A stretch of 41,711 bases of DNA from Fusobacterium sp. CAG:439 (GCA_000438175.1 FR900479.1:57367-99077), one strand, 5' to 3'. Numbered from the stretch's first letter, positions 8,594-17,809 are shown. The notes: generated from the sequence alone by a model not told the origin. Numbers and translations are program-made.

Positions 8594-9991
8594 ATGGAAA
8601 TTAAAGTTTCACAGGACGTCAAAAATACCCCTGTTGAAGTTCTGGTTATTAACCAGTTTGAAGGCGAAAAAACTTCTCAGGAACTTGCAAATATTTATGC
8701 TGTTGAAAAAGACCGTTTTGAAGGTAAATTCGGGCAAACATATTTAATGCACACTTTAGGTAAAATTCCTGCCGATAAAATTCTTGTTGTAGGTTTCGGT
8801 AAAAAGGAAGAATTTGACCACAACAGAATGCGAGAAGCTGTCGCAAAATCCGTAAAGAAATTACAACAAATAAAAGCAAAAAAAGCGGCATTTGATTTTG
8901 ATGTTAACGCGGATTACGGGAAATCGGCAGCAATCGGGGCTATGATTGCAGATTATGCATATGACAAATTTAAATCCGATAAAGCCCATCACTTAGAAGA
9001 AATTACCTTTGCAAAATTTTCTGAAAGCGATGTTAAAGAAGGAATTATTTTCGGGGAAGCAATGAAATTCACGAGAGATTTAGCTAATACCCCGGCGCAA
9101 ATTGCAACACCTTCAAAACTTGCAGAACTTGCAAAAGATCTGGAAGGTATTGAAACAAAAGTATTCGATAAAGAAGAAATTGAAAGAATGGGAATGGGAG
9201 CTTATCTGGCAGTCGGACAGGGAAGCGTTCAGCCGCCCAAATTTATACATATGAAATATACAGGTAAAAATCCTAAGAAAAAAATTGCGCTCATCGGCAA
9301 AGGAATTTGTTTTGACTCCGGCGGACTTGATATAAAGCCTGCAGCTTCAATGCTTACAATGAAAGATGATATGTCAGGAGCCGCATGTGTTCTTGGTGTA
9401 ATGAGTGCATTAGCAAAATTACAACCGGAAATTGAAGTTCACGGCATAATAGCAGCTTGTGAAAATATGCCATCAGGAACATCATATAAACCCGGTGATA
9501 TTTTGACAGCTAAAAACGGCAAGACAATTGAAGTTGATAATACAGATGCAGAAGGCAGACTAACTCTTGCGGATGCTCTATGCTACGCATGTGAACTTGG
9601 AGTTGACGAAGTAATTGATATTGCAACATTAACAGGAGCTTGCGTTGTCGCATTAGGAAGTTATGCATCAGGTATTATGGGAAATAACGATGATTTTATC
9701 TGGGAATTAATTAATACAGCAAGAGAATCCGGAGAATTATTCTGGGGACTGCCAATGTTCAAAGAATATTTTGACAGCCTGAAATCTGACATCGCAGATA
9801 TGAAAAACACAGGTTCAAGAATGGGCGGAGCTTCAGCTGCAGGGGTATTCCTCAAGGAATTTGTAAATTGTCCGAAATGGGCGCACATTGACATTGCAGG
9901 CACAGCTTATCTTGAAAAGCCGCAGAAAGAATTTATTGCGGGAGCAACAGGAGCGGGTGTCAGAACTCTGTTAAATTACATAACAAAGTAA
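8594..9991 (+). CDS. pepA: Leucyl (cytosol) aminopeptidase, M17 family
   Basis: Di-zinc aminopeptidase that removes N-terminal residues from peptides in the cytosol. The 465 aa protein has the M17 N-terminal domain and the catalytic C-terminal domain with GICFDSGGLDIKPA, MKDDMSGAA and the signature NTDAEGRL-TLADAL holding metal ligands Asp and Glu and the catalytic Arg. The start ATG follows an AAGGAGAG RBS. It is a single-gene transcription unit with its own promoter and a strong terminator. Confidence 0.95.
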   Translation: MEIKVSQDVKNTPVEVLVINQFEGEKTSQELANIYAVEKDRFEGKFGQTYLMHTLGKIPADKILVVGFGKKEEFDHNRMREAVAKSVKKLQQIKAKKAAFDFDVNADYGKSAAIGAMIADYAYDKFKSDKAHHLEEITFAKFSESDVKEGIIFGEAMKFTRDLANTPAQIATPSKLAELAKDLEGIETKVFDKEEIERMGMGAYLAVGQGSVQPPKFIHMKYTGKNPKKKIALIGKGICFDSGGLDIKPAASMLTMKDDMSGAACVLGVMSALAKLQPEIEVHGIIAACENMPSGTSYKPGDILTAKNGKTIEVDNTDAEGRLTLADALCYACELGVDEVIDIATLTGACVVALGSYASGIMGNNDDFIWELINTARESGELFWGLPMFKEYFDSLKSDIADMKNTGSRMGGASAAGVFLKEFVNCPKWAHIDIAGTAYLEKPQKEFIAGATGAGVRTLLNYITK

Positions 9992-10013
9992 CCCATAAAA
10001 ATAATATAATTAC

Positions 10014-10045
10014 AAAAAACCGCAAAAGTATTTTGCGGTTTTTTT
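10014..10045 (+). terminator. Intrinsic terminator after pepA
   Basis: AAAACCGCAAAA stem, GTA loop, TTTTGCGGTTTT stem and a T7-type tail: a long perfect hairpin 22 nt after the stop. Confidence 0.92.
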
Positions 10046-10110
10046 GTAAAAAAGATTAAATTTTCACGTTCACGAAAGAAAATTATCCGCATTGTTTTTA
10101 AAATATTTAA

Positions 10111-10377
10111 ATGCAAAATAAAAAGGATAAACAACAAATATACATAACAGCTCTCTCTAAAGCTGTATTAGATTGTTTAGGCAGTATTCCGCCGTCCCGT
10201 ATTGCGTGTGAATATGGGATATCCACATCAACAATGAGCAATCTTGTTAATGCAAAGAAAAATTTTAATATAACAACTATCGTTGAAGTCGCAGAAGCTA
10301 TCGGTGTAAAAGCAACATACTTGTTAGAAATTACTGAAAATTATTTACCTGAAGATTTCACATTTTTAGACTTGTAA
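10111..10377 (+). CDS. Small HTH (XRE/Cro-like) regulator
   Basis: 88-residue DNA-binding protein. The helix-turn-helix is readable at about 30-50 (IACEYGISTSTMSNLVNAKK), followed by a helical tail with VAEAIGVKATYLLEI typical of XRE domains. There is no Shine-Dalgarno. TAAAAT (10099-10104) lies exactly 6 nt before the ATG, so the mRNA is probably leaderless. A near-palindromic stretch TTTCACGTTCACGAAA about 40 nt upstream could be its own operator. The convergent amidase gene ends 12 nt after its stop. Target genes are unknown. Confidence 0.75.
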   Translation: MQNKKDKQQIYITALSKAVLDCLGSIPPSRIACEYGISTSTMSNLVNAKKNFNITTIVEVAEAIGVKATYLLEITENYLPEDFTFLDL

Positions 10378-10389
10378 TTTGCAAAAACA

Positions 10390-11751
10390 TTATCGTCCAA
10401 AATACTTTTCCAAACTGTCTGCAATTGCCTTTGCGTATTGAGCTTGAAACTCCGGATTAATTAAATTCGCATTATCTTCCGGATTTATAAGATATGAAAC
10501 TTCAATTAAGAGACTCAACGCATTAGTATTTCTTACAACTGCAAGACTGCCCTGACGAACCTGATCATCAGGCACACCGACTTCTGAAACTAATGTATTA
10601 ATTATTATATCCGCAAGAGGCTTTGCCTGATTATAATAGTAATAAATACTTGTTCCTCTGTTTTTATTAGGATCCGAACCGTCAGGAAGCGAATTACCGT
10701 GAATACTCAAAAATACAGCGGCATCCCCGTAATTCGCGATTTCAACTCTGTCTTTTAAACTTACATAGCTGTCGGCATTTCTGGTCATAATAACTCTTGC
10801 TCCGCGTTTTTTTAATTCTTTTTCAATAAGTTTTGCAAAAGCAAGATTTATATCTTTTTCCTTATCTCCGAGGCAGCCTACGGCTCCAATCTCAGAACCG
10901 CCGTGTCCCGCATCAATTGCAATTCTGATATTATGCAGCGGACGTCTTGAATTTGTTATTAAAGGCTTTCTTATCTTTAATATAAAATCATTACCCTGAT
11001 ACTCTCCGCTGTACCCTATTAACTTTCTGCCGCTTAAAGCGTCTTTTACGGGAAAATTCATTATATATGTGTTATCTTCCTGATTCTTTACGTTATAAAA
11101 TTTCATAAGAAAAATATCGCCTTCCGCCATTTCAAAAGGCACTCTTTTATCTAAGTGAAATACAAATTTATAGAAATTCTCATCATCTATGTATTCATAA
11201 CCGCTAAGAGAAGCTAAACTTGCATTATTATCAGTATCGTTTTTTACATTAGTTTTGGATATCCAGCCGAATTTATCCTTACCGAGAACAACACGATAAA
11301 AACCTGACTGTTCGCCGTCAACAACCAATTTAACATCACGCTGCAAATGCGCTGTTCTGTTTATTCCCGCATCAACAGGAGTTGAACGCAACGGCGCCCC
11401 TTCTGTTGTCACATAAAAAGATTTTTTAGCCGGATATTGAGAAAAAACAGATTGAGACAAAGCAACAGGTTTTACAACAGGTCTGGTAATAACAAAGATT
11501 TCCCTCTGTCCGCCTGACTGTATAATGAAAGTATTTGAACCGCAATTCAAGTCTACAACATAAGCAAAAGCACCTGTAGGATGTAAAGGAACATCTTTCC
11601 CGTTTATTTTTAACGGTTTGTCAGAAGAACCAATAAAAAATGTTGATTTTGCATTTATTATTACATCATTTTTCTTCGGATATACAACATCAAATGCAAA
11701 ACTGTTATTTCCCAATAAAAAAAGACCCAACAAAACAATAAATTTCTTCAT
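10390..11751 (-). CDS. N-acetylmuramoyl-L-alanine amidase (Amidase_3) with SH3b domain
   Basis: Exported cell-wall hydrolase that cuts the amide bond between MurNAc and the stem peptide. From ATG 11751: signal peptide (MKKFIVLLGLFLLGNNSFA, ~1-19), a beta-rich N-terminal region, an SH3b-like domain (~105-165) and a C-terminal Amidase_3 domain. The Zn motifs are IAIDAGHGG, SIHGNS and LLIEVSYL (catalytic Glu). An insert around CLGDKEKDIN after the first His motif is usual for AmiC-like enzymes. The start is ATG, not the upstream TTG: the six codons before it include TATAAT (11763-11758), exactly 6 nt before ATG, so the transcript is likely leaderless. Confidence 0.92.
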   Translation of the reverse strand: MKKFIVLLGLFLLGNNSFAFDVVYPKKNDVIINAKSTFFIGSSDKPLKINGKDVPLHPTGAFAYVVDLNCGSNTFIIQSGGQREIFVITRPVVKPVALSQSVFSQYPAKKSFYVTTEGAPLRSTPVDAGINRTAHLQRDVKLVVDGEQSGFYRVVLGKDKFGWISKTNVKNDTDNNASLASLSGYEYIDDENFYKFVFHLDKRVPFEMAEGDIFLMKFYNVKNQEDNTYIMNFPVKDALSGRKLIGYSGEYQGNDFILKIRKPLITNSRRPLHNIRIAIDAGHGGSEIGAVGCLGDKEKDINLAFAKLIEKELKKRGARVIMTRNADSYVSLKDRVEIANYGDAAVFLSIHGNSLPDGSDPNKNRGTSIYYYYNQAKPLADIIINTLVSEVGVPDDQVRQGSLAVVRNTNALSLLIEVSYLINPEDNANLINPEFQAQYAKAIADSLEKYFGR

Positions 11752-11757
11752 AAATAA

Positions 11758-11763
11758 ATTATA
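11758..11763 (-). promoter_or_regulatory. -10 box of amidase gene, leaderless start
   Basis: TTGTTGTATAAT on the minus strand, then 6 nt, then ATG 11751. The same 12-mer precedes the nagA-like and ilvD genes. No good -35 is visible. Confidence 0.65.
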
Positions 11764-11850
11764 CAACAAAGTTAAAATTATTTAATATTTATTTCTTTTA
11801 TTATTCCTTATGCTAAAATTATAAAAAAGGGATAGTGCAGGTGATAGAAT

Positions 11851-13599
11851 ATGAGAGAAAGACTGCGAAAAAGAGAGCCGGAAAACGAAACTGAAAAAAG
11901 AAATAAAACTTTTGACCAAATAATGGGATTTTTACATATATTTTTCGCAGGATTTATGACCCTGCTTATTATATATTTGTTTTTTATTATGGTTGTAGAT
12001 GTCGGCAAATACAGAGCACGCGCAAGAAGCCAGAGAGTTGGCAGAATATTTTCAATGCGCGGCGATATCTTTGACAGAAACGGGATAAAACTTGCAACCG
12101 ACAAAGTTTATTCCGATGTTTATGCACACCCCGCAGATTATGACCATTCGCCCGAAGAACTTGCCAAACTTCTGGCTCCTATTTTAAAAATGCCAAAAGA
12201 TACACTTTTGCAAAAATTGAAAAAGCCCGGACCTGTCATAACCCTGAAAAAAGATATAGAAAGAAGCACGGCAAAACAAATATCAAAACTTCATTTACGT
12301 GAAATAAGCTTAGGAAAGAAAAATACGAGAGAATATCCGCAAGGTACTCTTGCAGCGCATATTTTAGGCTATTATAACTTTGATGCGGATATAGCTAACG
12401 GAATTGAATATACTGCAAAAGACAGACTTGAACACGTTATAAATACAGTTAAATATCAGAAAACACGAGACGGAAAAATTATATATGACTTTACAACTGA
12501 CCCTGTCGCCACAACGACAAATCCCAAAGGTGAGGATGTAACTTTAACCATTGATGCTGCAATACAGCACGTTTGTGAAAAAGAAATAGAAAAAATGGTT
12601 AAAGAAAAGAACGCTGAGCGTGGAACCGTTATAGTTATGAACCCTAAAAACGGAGAAATACTTGCTTATGCAGTATACCCGACATTTGATCCGAATAACT
12701 ACAAAAAAGCAACCCCCCAGCAATTAAAAAATTGGACACTGACAGACGTATTTCCCCCGGGGTCTACATTCAAAACAATCACCGTTGCCAGTGCAATGGA
12801 TTTGGGAAAGATAAATGAAAATTCGACAGTTCTGGATACGGGAAAAACGACTATCGGCAAATGGGAAATTAAAAACTACGACTACGACGTACACCCATAT
12901 CCCGGCAATATTACTCTTGAATATCTGTTTGAACATTCAAGCAATATAGGTGCTATTAATATTGCAAAAACTATGTCGCCAGCAGAATTTTACGGTGTTT
13001 TGAAAAAATTCGGTTTCGGGGCTAAAACAGGAATTGACCTGCCGGGAGAATCTTCAGGACTTCTGCCTTACTGGACTTACTGGGATCAGGGAATTCAGGC
13101 AACAATGTCATACGGTTACGGTACATCTGTTACTGCAATTCAAATGATTTCGGCTGTTCAAGCTCTTGCAAATAATGGTGTAAGGATTACTCCCCACGTT
13201 ATAAAATACTCTCAGGAAGAATATGATAATAAAATTCACCACACTCAGGTTATTCAGCCTGCAACGGCACAAGCGATAACAAGGTTACTTGCAGCAAGCG
13301 TAAATAACGGACGTTCGGTTATTAAAATGGATAAATATAATGTTGCGGCAAAAACAGGTACTTCAAGAAAACCTAAAGAAGGCGGAAGCGGCTACACACC
13401 GTTTACTTATACTTCAACTATAGGTTATCTGCCGGCATCAGATCCGCAGGTTCTGGTTTATGTAATGGTTGACAGTGCAAAAGTCGGGGCAATTTGGGGA
13501 AACACCGTAGCAGGGCCTGTTTTTCATGAAGTCACAACACAAATTGCAAGAATTATGAATTTAAAACCCGATAAGGTTACACCTATAAAGAAAAACTAA
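11851..13599 (+). CDS. Class B penicillin-binding protein, PBP2/FtsI type transpeptidase
   Basis: Septal or elongation peptidoglycan D,D-transpeptidase. After a charged cytoplasmic tail (1-25) there is one membrane anchor (~30-50), the PBP dimerisation domain beginning MRGDIFDRNGIKLATD, and the transpeptidase domain with the active-site SxxK as S305-TF-K308, SSN at 363-365 and KTGT at 501-504. It has 582 aa and no PASTA domains. It stands 10 nt before murE, the classical ftsI-murE order of the dcw cluster, which favours a FtsI role. The RBS is AGGTGAT. An ftsL-like gene is not seen upstream. Confidence 0.92.
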   Translation: MRERLRKREPENETEKRNKTFDQIMGFLHIFFAGFMTLLIIYLFFIMVVDVGKYRARARSQRVGRIFSMRGDIFDRNGIKLATDKVYSDVYAHPADYDHSPEELAKLLAPILKMPKDTLLQKLKKPGPVITLKKDIERSTAKQISKLHLREISLGKKNTREYPQGTLAAHILGYYNFDADIANGIEYTAKDRLEHVINTVKYQKTRDGKIIYDFTTDPVATTTNPKGEDVTLTIDAAIQHVCEKEIEKMVKEKNAERGTVIVMNPKNGEILAYAVYPTFDPNNYKKATPQQLKNWTLTDVFPPGSTFKTITVASAMDLGKINENSTVLDTGKTTIGKWEIKNYDYDVHPYPGNITLEYLFEHSSNIGAINIAKTMSPAEFYGVLKKFGFGAKTGIDLPGESSGLLPYWTYWDQGIQATMSYGYGTSVTAIQMISAVQALANNGVRITPHVIKYSQEEYDNKIHHTQVIQPATAQAITRLLAASVNNGRSVIKMDKYNVAAKTGTSRKPKEGGSGYTPFTYTSTIGYLPASDPQVLVYVMVDSAKVGAIWGNTVAGPVFHEVTTQIARIMNLKPDKVTPIKKN

Positions 13600-13609
13600 G
13601 GAGATATAA

Positions 13610-15085
13610 ATGAAACTTGATGAACTTATTGAATATTTGGATTATAAAGACTTAATTAATTTTAAAAATATTGATATAACTGGAATATCTTATAATTCAA
13701 AAACAACCAAAAAAGGAGATATTTTTGTATGTTTAGTCGGGGAACATACAGACGGACACGAATTTGCCAAAAGTGCAATTGAAAACGGAGCAGCAGCTCT
13801 GCTTGTTGAAAGAAAAGTTGAAGGAACAAAAATCCCTCAGGTTGTAGTGTCTTCCACAAGACATAAAATTGCGGATATTGCAGACCGTTTTTATTCAAGC
13901 CCGTCCAAAGGCATTAATCTTATCGGAATAACAGGTACTAACGGAAAGACTACTGTAACACACTTAATTCAAAAAATATTTGAAGAAAACAATCAAAAAT
14001 GTGCACTGATAGGAACTCTCGGTTATAAATTATCTTCAAGCGGCGAGTATAGAGATGCAAAGCATACAACTCCGCAAGCTCCAGAATTACAGGCAACATT
14101 AAGAATGATTAAAGATGTTGAAAAAATTGATAACGTTGTTATGGAAGTCAGTTCTCATGCATTAGAACAAAACCGCGTCGGCGGCTGCAGATTTAACGGT
14201 GCTGTGTTCACAAATTTAACACAGGACCATTTGGATTATCACATTACAATGGACAACTACTTTAAGGCTAAAGCTCTTTTGTTTGAGCATCTGAAAGAAG
14301 GAGATTTTGCCGTAATAAATGCTGATGACGAATTCGGCGACAGGTTTATAAGCGTTGTCCCTGAAGGTGTTAAAGTTTACACTTACGGGGTAAGACAGCA
14401 AAGCGACGTTATGGCAAGAAATATTAATTTCTCATTGAACGGAGCAGAATTTACATTAGTGGAAAATGCAAAAGAACATAAGGTCAACCTTCACATGAAC
14501 GGAATGTTCAGTGTTTACAACGTTCTTGCTGCTGTTACTGCAGCTCTGGCTATAGGTATTGATATTGAAACAGCATTAAAAGCTTTGCAAAATGTCAAAG
14601 GAGTTGCAGGAAGATTTGAAGTTGTCGTAAAAAAACCTCTCGTAATCGTGGATTACGCACATACTCCGGACGGTTTGGAAAACGTTTTAAAATCTGCGCG
14701 TGAAATTACGCCTGAAGACGGGAAATTAATATGTCTTTTCGGCTGCGGCGGCGACAGAGATGCCACAAAACGGCCGAAAATGGGAGCTATAGCAGAAAAG
14801 CTTGCGGACAAAATTGTTATAACAAGCGATAACCCGAGAACAGAAGATCCGCAGACAATTATCACGGATATTATTGCAGGCTTAAAATCAGTAAATACGG
14901 AAAGCGTAATTGTAGAACCCGACAGGGGAGCTGCAATTGCTCTTTTAAAAACAATTGCAAATAATAATGATGTTGTTCTTATTGCAGGTAAGGGGCATGA
15001 GGATTATCAAATACTAAAAGACAGAACAATCCATTTTGACGATAGAGAAGAAGCAAGAAAAGTCTTTGAAGTCAGTGTTATTTAA
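13610..15085 (+). CDS. murE: UDP-MurNAc-L-Ala-D-Glu: meso-diaminopimelate ligase
   Basis: Cytosolic Mur ligase that adds the third stem-peptide residue. The ATP-binding loop GTNGKTT is at 109-115, the KHTTPQAPELQ and EVSSHALEQNRV substrate motifs follow, and the DNPR box (407-410) indicates meso-diaminopimelate rather than lysine. The 491 aa length is standard. RBS AAGGAGAT lies before ATG. Together with the upstream PBP it forms a two-gene wall-synthesis unit ended by a shared convergent terminator. Confidence 0.97.
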   Translation: MKLDELIEYLDYKDLINFKNIDITGISYNSKTTKKGDIFVCLVGEHTDGHEFAKSAIENGAAALLVERKVEGTKIPQVVVSSTRHKIADIADRFYSSPSKGINLIGITGTNGKTTVTHLIQKIFEENNQKCALIGTLGYKLSSSGEYRDAKHTTPQAPELQATLRMIKDVEKIDNVVMEVSSHALEQNRVGGCRFNGAVFTNLTQDHLDYHITMDNYFKAKALLFEHLKEGDFAVINADDEFGDRFISVVPEGVKVYTYGVRQQSDVMARNINFSLNGAEFTLVENAKEHKVNLHMNGMFSVYNVLAAVTAALAIGIDIETALKALQNVKGVAGRFEVVVKKPLVIVDYAHTPDGLENVLKSAREITPEDGKLICLFGCGGDRDATKRPKMGAIAEKLADKIVITSDNPRTEDPQTIITDIIAGLKSVNTESVIVEPDRGAAIALLKTIANNNDVVLIAGKGHEDYQILKDRTIHFDDREEARKVFEVSVI

Positions 15086-15111
15086 AAAGAGAAGAGCTTT
15101 TCCCTCTTTTT
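15084..15111. terminator. Bidirectional terminator between murE and pseudopilin
   Basis: AAAAAGAG (15084-15091) pairs with CTCTTTTT (15104-15111) around a 12-nt loop. It overlaps the murE stop and the stop of the convergent pilin gene. Confidence 0.7.
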
Positions 15112-15930
15112 ACCACGGATAGTCGTCCTTAATTTCCCAACCGTCTTTTTGAATTAAGGCAGCACAGCCATATCCAAAGCCTGTGTAATCGCTATTGCAG
15201 GTTGCACATCCCTTTGTCGTGAGGTCATCTCGTGTAAGCTTATAATGTTTAGCACCACTACCACATTGATCAATATAACCTGCCATAACTTTTCCTTGTG
15301 CATCTTTTGCCAGCGGGAAAATAGTAAATACAAACAGATCTCTACCAGCTCTATTTGGTCCTTTATACCCATTTAAGTCTACCAAAATTGCTAAATTAGT
15401 TTTGTCAAAATTTGCAGGATTTGTACTTGATAGCATATAAAGTCTGTAAAATGACATTAAGCAACCGTTTGGCAATGTATATTGCACACGACTTGGTTCG
15501 TAACTTGCCCAGTTGTCATATTCACCATCAAGTTTTTTCCACACTTTTTCGGAATTATTACTTTTACTTATTCCTTTAATATATGGTAATAAATATTTTT
15601 CTTCAAAATCTCTTGAGAAACCGGACAACAAATCAAGATCCCAATATTGCATTTCTCCATTTTCAGCAACTGAAAGTTCTACAGCCTGGTTTAATATTGA
15701 ATAAACAACTTTTAACTGTGCGACAGTTTGTTTTTTTTGATATTTTGTAATAAGTGCAGGCATAGTAAGTGCTGCAATAATACCGATAATCCCCAAAGTA
15801 ACAAGTACTTCCGCAAGTGTAAATGCCAAGCGTGCAGCTTGACCCCGCACAAAGATTTTGAATAAAGCTCTAAAACTATGAGCAGGAGCTACAGAATTGC
15901 CCCCCCCCCGAACTTGCCGTTATATTCCAT
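15110..15930 (-). CDS. Phase-variable prepilin-type pseudopilin (out of frame at G10)
   Basis: Second pilin of the tract type. ATG 15930, behind RBS AAGGAGAC, encodes MEYNGKF, then G10 (15909-15900). At 10 G the reading frame stops at TAG four codons later. At 11 G it continues GGGGNSVAPAHSF..LFKIFV into A|FTLAEVLVTLGIIG and a hydrophobic helix, then a ~200-residue domain with VDLNGYKGPN-x3-GRDLF and a C-terminal Cys cluster (about five Cys in the last 50 residues). The prepilin portion alone would begin at GTG 15850 without an RBS. The -1 residue at the cleavage site is Ala instead of Gly, tolerated by some prepilin peptidases. The mature part differs strongly from the locus-1 pilin although the leaders are nearly identical. 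Confidence 0.85.
15837..15909 (-). repeat. 73-nt pilin leader repeat, copy 2
   Basis: Gapless near-copy of 2588-2660 (about six substitutions), covering the tract and the leader codons. Confidence 0.85.
15900..15909 (-). repeat. G10 homopolymer tract (slippage site, locus 2)
   Basis: Ten C on the + strand, in the coding strand directly after TTC of MEYNGKF. Its flanks CAGAATTG (left) and GAACTTG (right) are identical to those of the tract in the AAA+ ATPase gene. Confidence 0.9.
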
Positions 15931-15953
15931 AATAAAGTCTCCTTCCTTCCGCC

Positions 15954-16021
15954 TATATCATTATAATTTTAACATATTTTTACTTTTTTTCAAGTATTGT
16001 TGTATAATAGCTTTATGAAAA
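15954..16021. promoter_or_regulatory. 68-bp repeated divergent promoter, copy 1 (pilin / nagA-like)
   Basis: Identical to 17810-17877 at 67 of 68 positions. Rightward it carries TTGTTGTATAAT with ATG 6 nt after the -10 (nagA-like). Leftward it carries TTGAAA (15993-15988), a 16-nt spacer and TAAAAT (15971-15966) for the pilin gene at 15930. Confidence 0.8.
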
Positions 16022-16905
16022 CAAAATTATTAATTGAACAACATTTTCACGGGTGTTTCGGCATTGATTTTAATACAGCATCTGTTGACGATGTGTTATA
16101 TCTTTCAAAAGAAATATTAAAATACGGAATAGGCGGAATTTTCCCGACGCTTGTCACTGACACTGCCGAAAATACCAAACGCGCAATTGCCGTTATTAAG
16201 GAAGCTTCAAAAAAACAAACTTCTGATATGGCAAAAATTTTGGGAATTCATCTTGAGGGAATATTTCTTAATCAGGAGAAAAAAGGAATTCACAATCCGG
16301 AACATTTTATGAAGCTTACTCCTGAAAATTACAAACTGATTGAAGATGATTTTATAAAAATTATTACTCTGGCTCCCGAGCTTGATGAAGGTTTGCTTGA
16401 TTATCTTTCGGGAAAAAATATAAAAATTCAGGCAGGACATTGCAAAGGAGGAGATTTAACAAAATGCACAGGCTGCACTCATCTTTTTAATGCAATGTCA
16501 GGGGTTACACACAGAGAAAGCTCCACAGCCCTTTCGGCTTTGATTAATGATAACATTTATACTGAAATTATTGCCGATGGCATACATGTGTCAAACGACG
16601 CATTAAATCTTGTATTCAAAACAAAGCCTCTAGATAAAATAATTCTTATAAGCGACAGCCTTCCGATTACAAAAAGTAATTTAAAAGAAATGACTTTTGC
16701 TGATGAAAAAATTTTCTATGACGGAATAAAAGCTACTTCCAAAGAAGGAACTATTGCAGGAAGCACAGCCCTTTTACCTGATATAATAAAACGACTTGCA
16801 GCAATCGGGCTGTTTAATCCTGAATATATAAACAATCCTTATAACTACCACAATATTGAATTAGACGGTTACATTGAGTGGGATGAAGATTGGAATATAA
16901 TATAA
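16015..16905 (+). CDS. N-acetylglucosamine-6-phosphate deacetylase-like amidohydrolase (short)
   Basis: TIM-barrel amidohydrolase related to NagA, which deacetylates GlcNAc-6-P to glucosamine-6-P in amino-sugar recycling. Recognisable motifs in order: EQHFHGCFGIDF, GIHLEGIFLN..KKGIHN, GHCKGGDL, HLFNAMSG, IADGIHVS and LISDSLP with the catalytic Asp. At 296 aa it is about 80 residues shorter than usual NagA, because the N-terminal and C-terminal strands of the small beta-sandwich domain are missing. Start ATG 16015 lies 6 nt after TATAAT without an RBS, so it is likely leaderless; an upstream TTG start would translate the -10 box. No nagB is nearby. Confidence 0.8.
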   Translation: MKTKLLIEQHFHGCFGIDFNTASVDDVLYLSKEILKYGIGGIFPTLVTDTAENTKRAIAVIKEASKKQTSDMAKILGIHLEGIFLNQEKKGIHNPEHFMKLTPENYKLIEDDFIKIITLAPELDEGLLDYLSGKNIKIQAGHCKGGDLTKCTGCTHLFNAMSGVTHRESSTALSALINDNIYTEIIADGIHVSNDALNLVFKTKPLDKIILISDSLPITKSNLKEMTFADEKIFYDGIKATSKEGTIAGSTALLPDIIKRLAAIGLFNPEYINNPYNYHNIELDGYIEWDEDWNII

Positions 16906-16910
16906 AAGAA

Positions 16911-17719
16911 TTATTTCTTATCCTGTATCATTTCTATAGTAGTTTTTCCGCCCTTTTCAACAGCATAACTATAACCTGCAATCTTTTTAATTCCGCCGTT
17001 GTCGCCTTGCAGTTGGAACGTAAAAATATCATATCCCCATTTATTGGGCTTTTTATGCCCGTTAATATCTACAGTATAAATAGGAACTGATCCCTTAAAT
17101 TGACCATATTTTATTATAACAGTGCCGTCTGATAATATCCATGATGAATATTTATTTTTTATATTAGCATCACTGAAGTCAGAGTTAGGGTTATAAGGAT
17201 ACTCAGGGTTAGGATTTTGAATTTCTTTAACTTTATCTGTTCCTTTATAATCACTTGTTAAACAGCCGTTGGATAAAGCATTATCTTCACAAAATTTGAC
17301 AACTTTTAACACTTTATTAAACAATTCTTCTTCAAATACGGAACAATCACTACGTACACCGTTATGATTAACATCCAGAGGGGAGCCGTCTTCACATTTG
17401 TACGATACACAGGTATTATATACAGGATCTTTTTGAGTACAAACTGCTTTACACAATGACCCATTTGGCCAATAAGAACAAGCTACAGGCATATCAAGCT
17501 GATTTTGCGCCTGAAATACTGCCTGGGAAAAAGTAGAATACACTTTTTTAAATTGATTTCTTAAAACATTTTTTTGCACATTTTCTGTTATCACAGGCAT
17601 AGTTAAGGCTGCTACTATACCTATAACACCTAAGGCAATCAAGACCTCTGCCAGCGTAAAACCCTTGCTACTGGGGCTTAAACGGTTGCCCCCCCCCCGA
17701 AGTTGCTATACTTTTTCAT
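16911..17719 (-). CDS. Phase-variable prepilin-type pseudopilin (out of frame at G10), Cys-rich
   Basis: Third tract-type pilin. ATG 17719 after RBS GAAAGGAGC encodes MKKYSNF, then G10 (17698-17689). At 10 G the frame reads GGGATV and stops at TAA. At 11 G it reads GGGGNRLSPSSK and then the cleavage site G|FTLAEVLIALGVIG. The mature domain is Cys-rich (nine Cys, including CSYWPNGSLC and SYKCEDGSPL) and has VDINGHKKPNKWGYDIF. It is a clear paralogue of the tract-free pilin at 21736-22500, sharing this Cys pattern along the whole length. Read without the tract the ORF would have to begin at a TTG inside the prepilin helix, which would destroy the signal. Confidence 0.85.
17689..17698 (-). repeat. 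G10 homopolymer tract (slippage site, locus 3)
   Basis: Ten C on the + strand after seven codons of the gene starting at 17719. Right flank GAAGTTG and left flank GGTTG resemble the other tract elements, but the rest of the leader differs from loci 1 and 2. Confidence 0.9.
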
Positions 17720-17809
17720 AAATGCTCCTTTCTATAATTTTTTAATAATTATGCAAAACCCTTGCGGCGGATCCAGCGGCTACACTGGTCATTAATCGCT
17801 CTTTTCGTA

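Noticed and set aside
15997..16014. TTG start giving MLYNSF at the N-terminus of the nagA-like protein (likewise for the amidase and ilvD genes)
   Set aside because: The added codons are the -10 box TATAAT and its spacer; ATG 6 nt after the box is the better start.
17754..17795. Small plus-strand ORF MQNPCGGSSGYTGH in the GC-rich insert
   Set aside because: Fourteen codons without RBS or conservation evidence; likely chance.
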